NCBI GenBank assembly: GCA_947501615.1
Contig: CANMWK010000004.1
Coordinates: 266,988 to 330,987, forward strand
From: an uncultured Tenacibaculum sp.
GTDB taxonomy: Bacteria; Bacteroidota; Bacteroidia; Flavobacteriales; Flavobacteriaceae
DNA length: 64,000 nucleotides
Direction of reading: 5' to 3'
The notes beneath the pieces were generated by a model that made no database searches, was not told the DNA's origin, and saw only the letters and a program-made list of their open reading frames with translations. Below are positions 60,182 through 64,000 of this stretch, piece after piece. Each line of letters begins with the position of its first letter. The stretch's first letter is position 1. The translations under genes were made by a program, and so were the position numbers.

Positions 60182-62572
60182 TTAAGAACCACACATTAAA
60201 CAATCTTCTGGTCCTTCAGCATTTTTAGATGCTTCTACCATTGCTTTAAACTCGGCAGGACTCATTGGTTTATCTTTCTCTGTGTTCTTTTCTTTTGACA
60301 ATGTAAACTGAATAGCGTTTACAGCAGATTTTGTACGTAAATAGTACATTCCTGTTTTTAATCCACTCTTCCATGCATAAAAATGCATAGAGGTAAGTTT
60401 AGCAAAATCTGGATCTTTCATAAATAAGTTTAACGATTGAGATTGATCGATGAAATATCCTCTATGGCGAGCCATATCGATAATATCTTTCATACTCATT
60501 TCCCAAACTGTTTTATATAAATCTTTAAGTTCTTGTGGAATTATATCTATATGTTGAATAGAACCATTAGCTCTCATGATATCTTCTTTCATATCATTAT
60601 TCCATAAGCCTAGTTCAACTAAATCTTCTAATAAGTGTTTGTTCACTACAATAAACTCACCAGACAACACTCTACGAGTATAAATGTTAGATGTATATGG
60701 CTCAAAAGCTTCGTTGTTACCTAAAATTTGAGATGTAGATGCTGTAGGCATCGGAGCTAATAATAAAGAGTTACGAACACCATGCTCAATTACTTCATTA
60801 CGTAATGATTTCCAATCCCATCTTCCACTTAAATCTTCATCTTTAATTCCCCACATATTGTATTGGAATTCACCCTCAGACATTGGAGATCCTTTGAATG
60901 TAGAATATGCTCCTTTATTCTTAGCGATATCTTTTGAAGAAGTTACAGCTGCGAAATATAACGTTTCAAAAATTTCTTGATTTAATTTCTTCGCTTCTTC
61001 ACTTGTAAATGGTAAGCGAAGCATAATAAATGCATCAGCTAAACCTTGAATACCTAATCCAACAGGACGGTGACGCGTGTTTGAGTTTTCAGCTTCTACA
61101 ACAGGGTAGAAATTCTCATCAATTACAGTATCTAAATTTCTGATTACTTTTTTAGTAACATCAAATAATTTATCGTGATCAAAGAATTTGTTTCCGTTTT
61201 CGTCTTCACCAACAAACATAGGAATTGCTATAGAAGCTAAGTTACAAACAGCAACTTCGTCTTCAGCTGTATATTCCATAATCTCTGTACAAAGATTAGA
61301 AGAACGAATTGTTCCTAAATTCTTTTGGTTCGATTTACGGTTAGCTGCATCTTTATATAACATGTATGGAGTTCCAGTCTCAATTTGAGATTCAAGAATT
61401 TTTTCCCATAATTCACGAGCTTTTATGGTTTTTCTACCTTTTCCAGCTTGTTCGTAGCTTGTATATAAACGTTCAAACTCTTCTCCGTAAGTATCATATA
61501 AATGTGGGCATTCATGTGGGCACATTAAAGTCCAATCAGCATCTTCTTGAACACGTTTCATAAACAAATCAGAAATCCACATAGCATAGAATAAATCTCT
61601 AGCTCTCATTTCTTCTTTACCATGATTTTTCTTTAAGTCAAGAAAATCAAAAATATCAGCATGCCAAGGTTCTAAATACATTGCGAAAGAACCTTTACGT
61701 TTTCCTCCACCTTGATCTACATAACGAGCAGTGTCGTTAAATACACGTAACATTGGCACGACTCCATTCGATGTTCCATTAGTACCTGCGATATAACTAC
61801 CAGTAGCACGAATGTTATGGATAGATAAACCTATACCTCCTGCAGATTGAGAAATCTTTGCAGTTTGTTTTAATGTATTGTAGATACCATCAATACTATC
61901 GTCTTGCATTTGTAATAAGAAACAAGAAGACATTTGTGGTTTTGGTGTACCAGAGTTAAATAACGTTGGTGTAGCATGAGTAAAATATTTCTTACTCATT
62001 AACTCGTATGTAGCGATAGCTTCATCAATATCATTTTTATGAATACCAATAGAAACACGCATTAACATTTGCTGAGGACGCTCGGCAATCTGTCCGTTTA
62101 ATTTTAGTAAATAAGAACGCTCTAATGTTTTAAAACCAAAGTAATCGTAATTAAAATCACGACTGTAAATAATAGTAGAGTCTAATTTATCAGCATTTTT
62201 CATGATGATTTCATACACATCATCTGCTAATAAAGGAGCTTTTTTGTTCGTTCTTGGATTAACGTAATTATACAAATCAGTCATTGTTTCAGTAAATGAC
62301 TTTTTTGTGTTTTTATGTAAGTTTGAAACGGCAATCCTTGCGGCTAGTTTAGCGTAATCTGGATGAGCAGTTGTCATAGTTGCTGAAACTTCAGCAGCTA
62401 AATTATCTAATTCAGAGGTTGTAACCCCATCGTAAAGCCCTTCGATTACTCTCATGGCTACCTTAACTGGATCAACAATATTGTTTAATCCGTAACACAT
62501 CTTTTTTACTCTTTCTGTGATTTTGTCGAACATCACAGGTTCTTTTCTTCCGTCTCTTTTTACTACATACAT
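60182..62572 (-). CDS. nrdA: Class I ribonucleoside-diphosphate reductase, alpha subunit
   Basis: 796 aa. N-terminal ATP-cone ([20 protein letters not shown]), the active-site Cys-containing [37 protein letters not shown] and the catalytic loop. The C-terminal redox pair is DCLMCGS. It reduces ribonucleoside diphosphates to the deoxy form using the radical from NrdB. It lies downstream of nrdB in the same direction with a 92-bp gap. The ATP-cone indicates dATP feedback control. Confidence 0.97.
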   Translation of the reverse strand: MYVVKRDGRKEPVMFDKITERVKKMCYGLNNIVDPVKVAMRVIEGLYDGVTTSELDNLAAEVSATMTTAHPDYAKLAARIAVSNLHKNTKKSFTETMTDLYNYVNPRTNKKAPLLADDVYEIIMKNADKLDSTIIYSRDFNYDYFGFKTLERSYLLKLNGQIAERPQQMLMRVSIGIHKNDIDEAIATYELMSKKYFTHATPTLFNSGTPKPQMSSCFLLQMQDDSIDGIYNTLKQTAKISQSAGGIGLSIHNIRATGSYIAGTNGTSNGVVPMLRVFNDTARYVDQGGGKRKGSFAMYLEPWHADIFDFLDLKKNHGKEEMRARDLFYAMWISDLFMKRVQEDADWTLMCPHECPHLYDTYGEEFERLYTSYEQAGKGRKTIKARELWEKILESQIETGTPYMLYKDAANRKSNQKNLGTIRSSNLCTEIMEYTAEDEVAVCNLASIAIPMFVGEDENGNKFFDHDKLFDVTKKVIRNLDTVIDENFYPVVEAENSNTRHRPVGLGIQGLADAFIMLRLPFTSEEAKKLNQEIFETLYFAAVTSSKDIAKNKGAYSTFKGSPMSEGEFQYNMWGIKDEDLSGRWDWKSLRNEVIEHGVRNSLLLAPMPTASTSQILGNNEAFEPYTSNIYTRRVLSGEFIVVNKHLLEDLVELGLWNNDMKEDIMRANGSIQHIDIIPQELKDLYKTVWEMSMKDIIDMARHRGYFIDQSQSLNLFMKDPDFAKLTSMHFYAWKSGLKTGMYYLRTKSAVNAIQFTLSKEKNTEKDKPMSPAEFKAMVEASKNAEGPEDCLMCGS

Positions 62573-62664
62573 ATGATAATTTTTGGTTTTATATAGGTTA
62601 GTCCTAGGGAGAATACTTCCCTAAGATTTAATTGTTTTCAGATGTTTTTTTATGATGTAAGCTC

Positions 62665-63636
62665 TTAAAAATCAGCATCAAAACTGATAGAGCCTGTTCC
62701 CCCAGATTTTACTCCCGCCTTTTGATATTCAGACACTCTTTTTTCAAAAAAGTTGGTTTTCCCTTCAAGCGAAATCATTTCCATAAAATCGAAAGGATTT
62801 GTTGCATTATATTCTTTCTCACAACCAAACTCTAATAATAAACGGTCTGTTACAAACTCTAAATATTGAGTCATTAATTTAGCATTCATTCCTATTAAAC
62901 TAACAGGTAGTGATTCTGTGATAAATTCACGTTCGATGTTTAAAGCAGAAATGATAATTTCTTTGATTCTATCTTTAGAAACTTTATTTAATAGATGATT
63001 ATTGTGTAAGTGTACTGCAAAATCACAGTGCATTCCCTCATCTCTCGAAATTAATTCGTTAGAAAACGTTAATCCTGGTAATAATCCTCTTTTCTTTAGC
63101 CAGAAAATTGAGCAGAAAGATCCAGAAAAGAAAATTCCTTCAACAGCTGCGAAAGCAATTAATCGTTCAGCAAAAGAGTCCGATTCTATCCATTTTAAAG
63201 CCCAATCTGCTTTCTTTTTAATTGCAGGAAAAACTTCAATAGCTTTAAATAAACTATTTTTTTCATCATCATTCTTAATGTAGGTATCTATTAATAAAGA
63301 ATACGTTTCAGAATGGATGTTTTCCATCATAATTTGGAAACCGTAGAAAAATTTCGCCTCAGAGTATTGAACTTCATTTACGAAGTTTTCTGCTAAATTT
63401 TCATTTACAATTCCATCAGAAGCAGCGAAAAATGCTAATATGTGTTTGATAAAATAGCGTTCGTCATCAGATAATTTATTGTTCCAATCATCAAGATCTT
63501 GGTGTAGGTCTATTTCCTCCGCAGTCCAAAAACAGGCTTGTTGTTTCTTATACCACTCCCATAAGTCGTTATGTTGGATTGGAAAAATAACAAATCGGTC
63601 TTTATTTTCTTGTAAAATTGGTTCTAATACAGCCAT
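62665..63636 (-). CDS. nrdB: Class I ribonucleoside-diphosphate reductase, beta subunit
   Basis: 323 aa. The radical-site segment [16 protein letters not shown] carries the Glu/His metal ligands and the Tyr that would hold the radical (E-xx-H-xxx-Y as in E. coli Glu115/His118/Tyr122), so a class Ia type with tyrosyl radical is likely. Further ligands are in [18 protein letters not shown] and [12 protein letters not shown]. The C-terminal tail (SISFDADF) is the part that binds NrdA. First gene of the nrdBA unit. Confidence 0.96.
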   Translation of the reverse strand: MAVLEPILQENKDRFVIFPIQHNDLWEWYKKQQACFWTAEEIDLHQDLDDWNNKLSDDERYFIKHILAFFAASDGIVNENLAENFVNEVQYSEAKFFYGFQIMMENIHSETYSLLIDTYIKNDDEKNSLFKAIEVFPAIKKKADWALKWIESDSFAERLIAFAAVEGIFFSGSFCSIFWLKKRGLLPGLTFSNELISRDEGMHCDFAVHLHNNHLLNKVSKDRIKEIIISALNIEREFITESLPVSLIGMNAKLMTQYLEFVTDRLLLEFGCEKEYNATNPFDFMEMISLEGKTNFFEKRVSEYQKAGVKSGGTGSISFDADF

Positions 63637-64000
63637 TTTATATGTTCAATTATCGTGTTAAAAATTGTTCTAGAGGTAGGGGGCAAAGATCCAAAAATTT
63701 ATGAAAAAAATAAAATTATACTTATCCACAAACTCCTTGAAGTTTTTAACAAACTAGTAATTCAGGTATAAGACTTGTTTAAAAAACAACACACATAAAT
63801 GTCTGTATTACAGTATTTTGGTATTGATTTTGATGTGAGTTACTTGCGTTTGTTGCTGTTCCAATTTTTTTAAAAAAAGGAATAAAAACATTTTAAGAGC
63901 AGTCTGATTTTTTTTGTTTTTTAGGATCAATCCCAAAAGTTGTGGGTGAATTAATAAAGATTGTCGATTTTTGTTTAAAAAACAGATTACTTGGAATTAT
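63637..64000. other. AT-rich intergenic region upstream of nrdB
   Basis: No reading frame, RNA gene or repeat recognised to the window end. It must contain the nrdB promoter, but I see no unambiguous TTG/TAnnTTTG pair on the minus strand, nor a convincing NrdR-box pair. Confidence 0.5.

Noticed and set aside
61188..63661. Frames of 60-93 codons opposite nrdA and nrdB
   Set aside because: Antisense shadows of conserved genes.
63637..64000. NrdR boxes upstream of nrdB
   Set aside because: I looked for paired palindromic boxes and found none that could be supported.

Overview
The window is a chromosomal segment of low-GC DNA from a member of the Bacteroidota, almost certainly a (marine) Flavobacteriaceae, possibly Tenacibaculum-like. 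The evidence is as follows. Promoters have the Bacteroidota form TTG-N19/20-TAnnTTTG and A-rich translation starts. There is a type IX secretion (T9SS) cargo protein, DUF1573 and LytTR/His_kinase pairs, and a CAB-type succinate dehydrogenase operon with a single cytochrome b subunit. No rRNA or tRNA gene was seen.

Layout. 0-5.4 kb: end of a CocE/X-Pro-peptidase-like gene, a TrmH-type RNA methyltransferase, a repeat-rich stretch, two tiny Gly-rich double-glycine peptides, and a TPR histidine kinase with its response regulator. 5.4-6.9 kb: no protein gene, but two copies of a MITE-like repeat and two short terminator-ended transcripts behind an unusual shared promoter. 6.9-19.2 kb: a LytTR two-component pair, secreted small proteins, a membrane MutS-like ATPase, a TMEM175-type channel, sdhCAB and a Rieske oxygenase. 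19.4-45.5 kb: an accessory island. 45.5-64 kb: an AraC regulator with an AhpD-like enzyme, a cupredoxin-like protein, an OmpA protein, a second LytTR/HK pair with a 33-aa peptide gene, MarC, DUF3109, a large T9SS protein, dGTPase, a Panacea-domain/membrane protein pair and nrdA/nrdB.

The accessory island is the most unusual part. A self-cleaving S24-type repressor (19638-20435) diverges from a 1223-aa protein of a family I cannot name. Three promoters in the island, ahead of the 1223-aa gene and ahead of two amidase-like genes, carry the same tandem operator-like repeat over an identical TTG-N20-TAnnTTTG core. Downstream lie a 744-aa toxin with a WHH nuclease end, a 919-aa toxin with an HNHP end, four tail-fibre-like proteins sharing one N-terminal module, a DUF2589 cluster and a chain of promoterless toxin ends with their immunity genes. 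The toxin ends are separated by five copies of a repeat spacer containing a terminator hairpin. Two REP-associated transposases with their own REP hairpins have inserted, and two immunity genes are broken. I read this as a repressor-controlled polymorphic-toxin island. It has no sheath, tube or baseplate genes in this window, so how the toxins leave the cell is not evident.

A second notable system is a 64-bp promoter architecture found three times (5884-5947, 6530-6593 and, on the minus strand, 49942-49879). Each has two direct half-sites 22 bp apart and a fixed 24-bp distance to a TAnnTTTG element with no TTG at -33. One copy drives a 33-aa peptide gene directly after a LytTR regulator. The other two drive short transcripts without an evident reading frame. 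This looks like an activator-dependent LytTR regulon of small RNAs and peptides.
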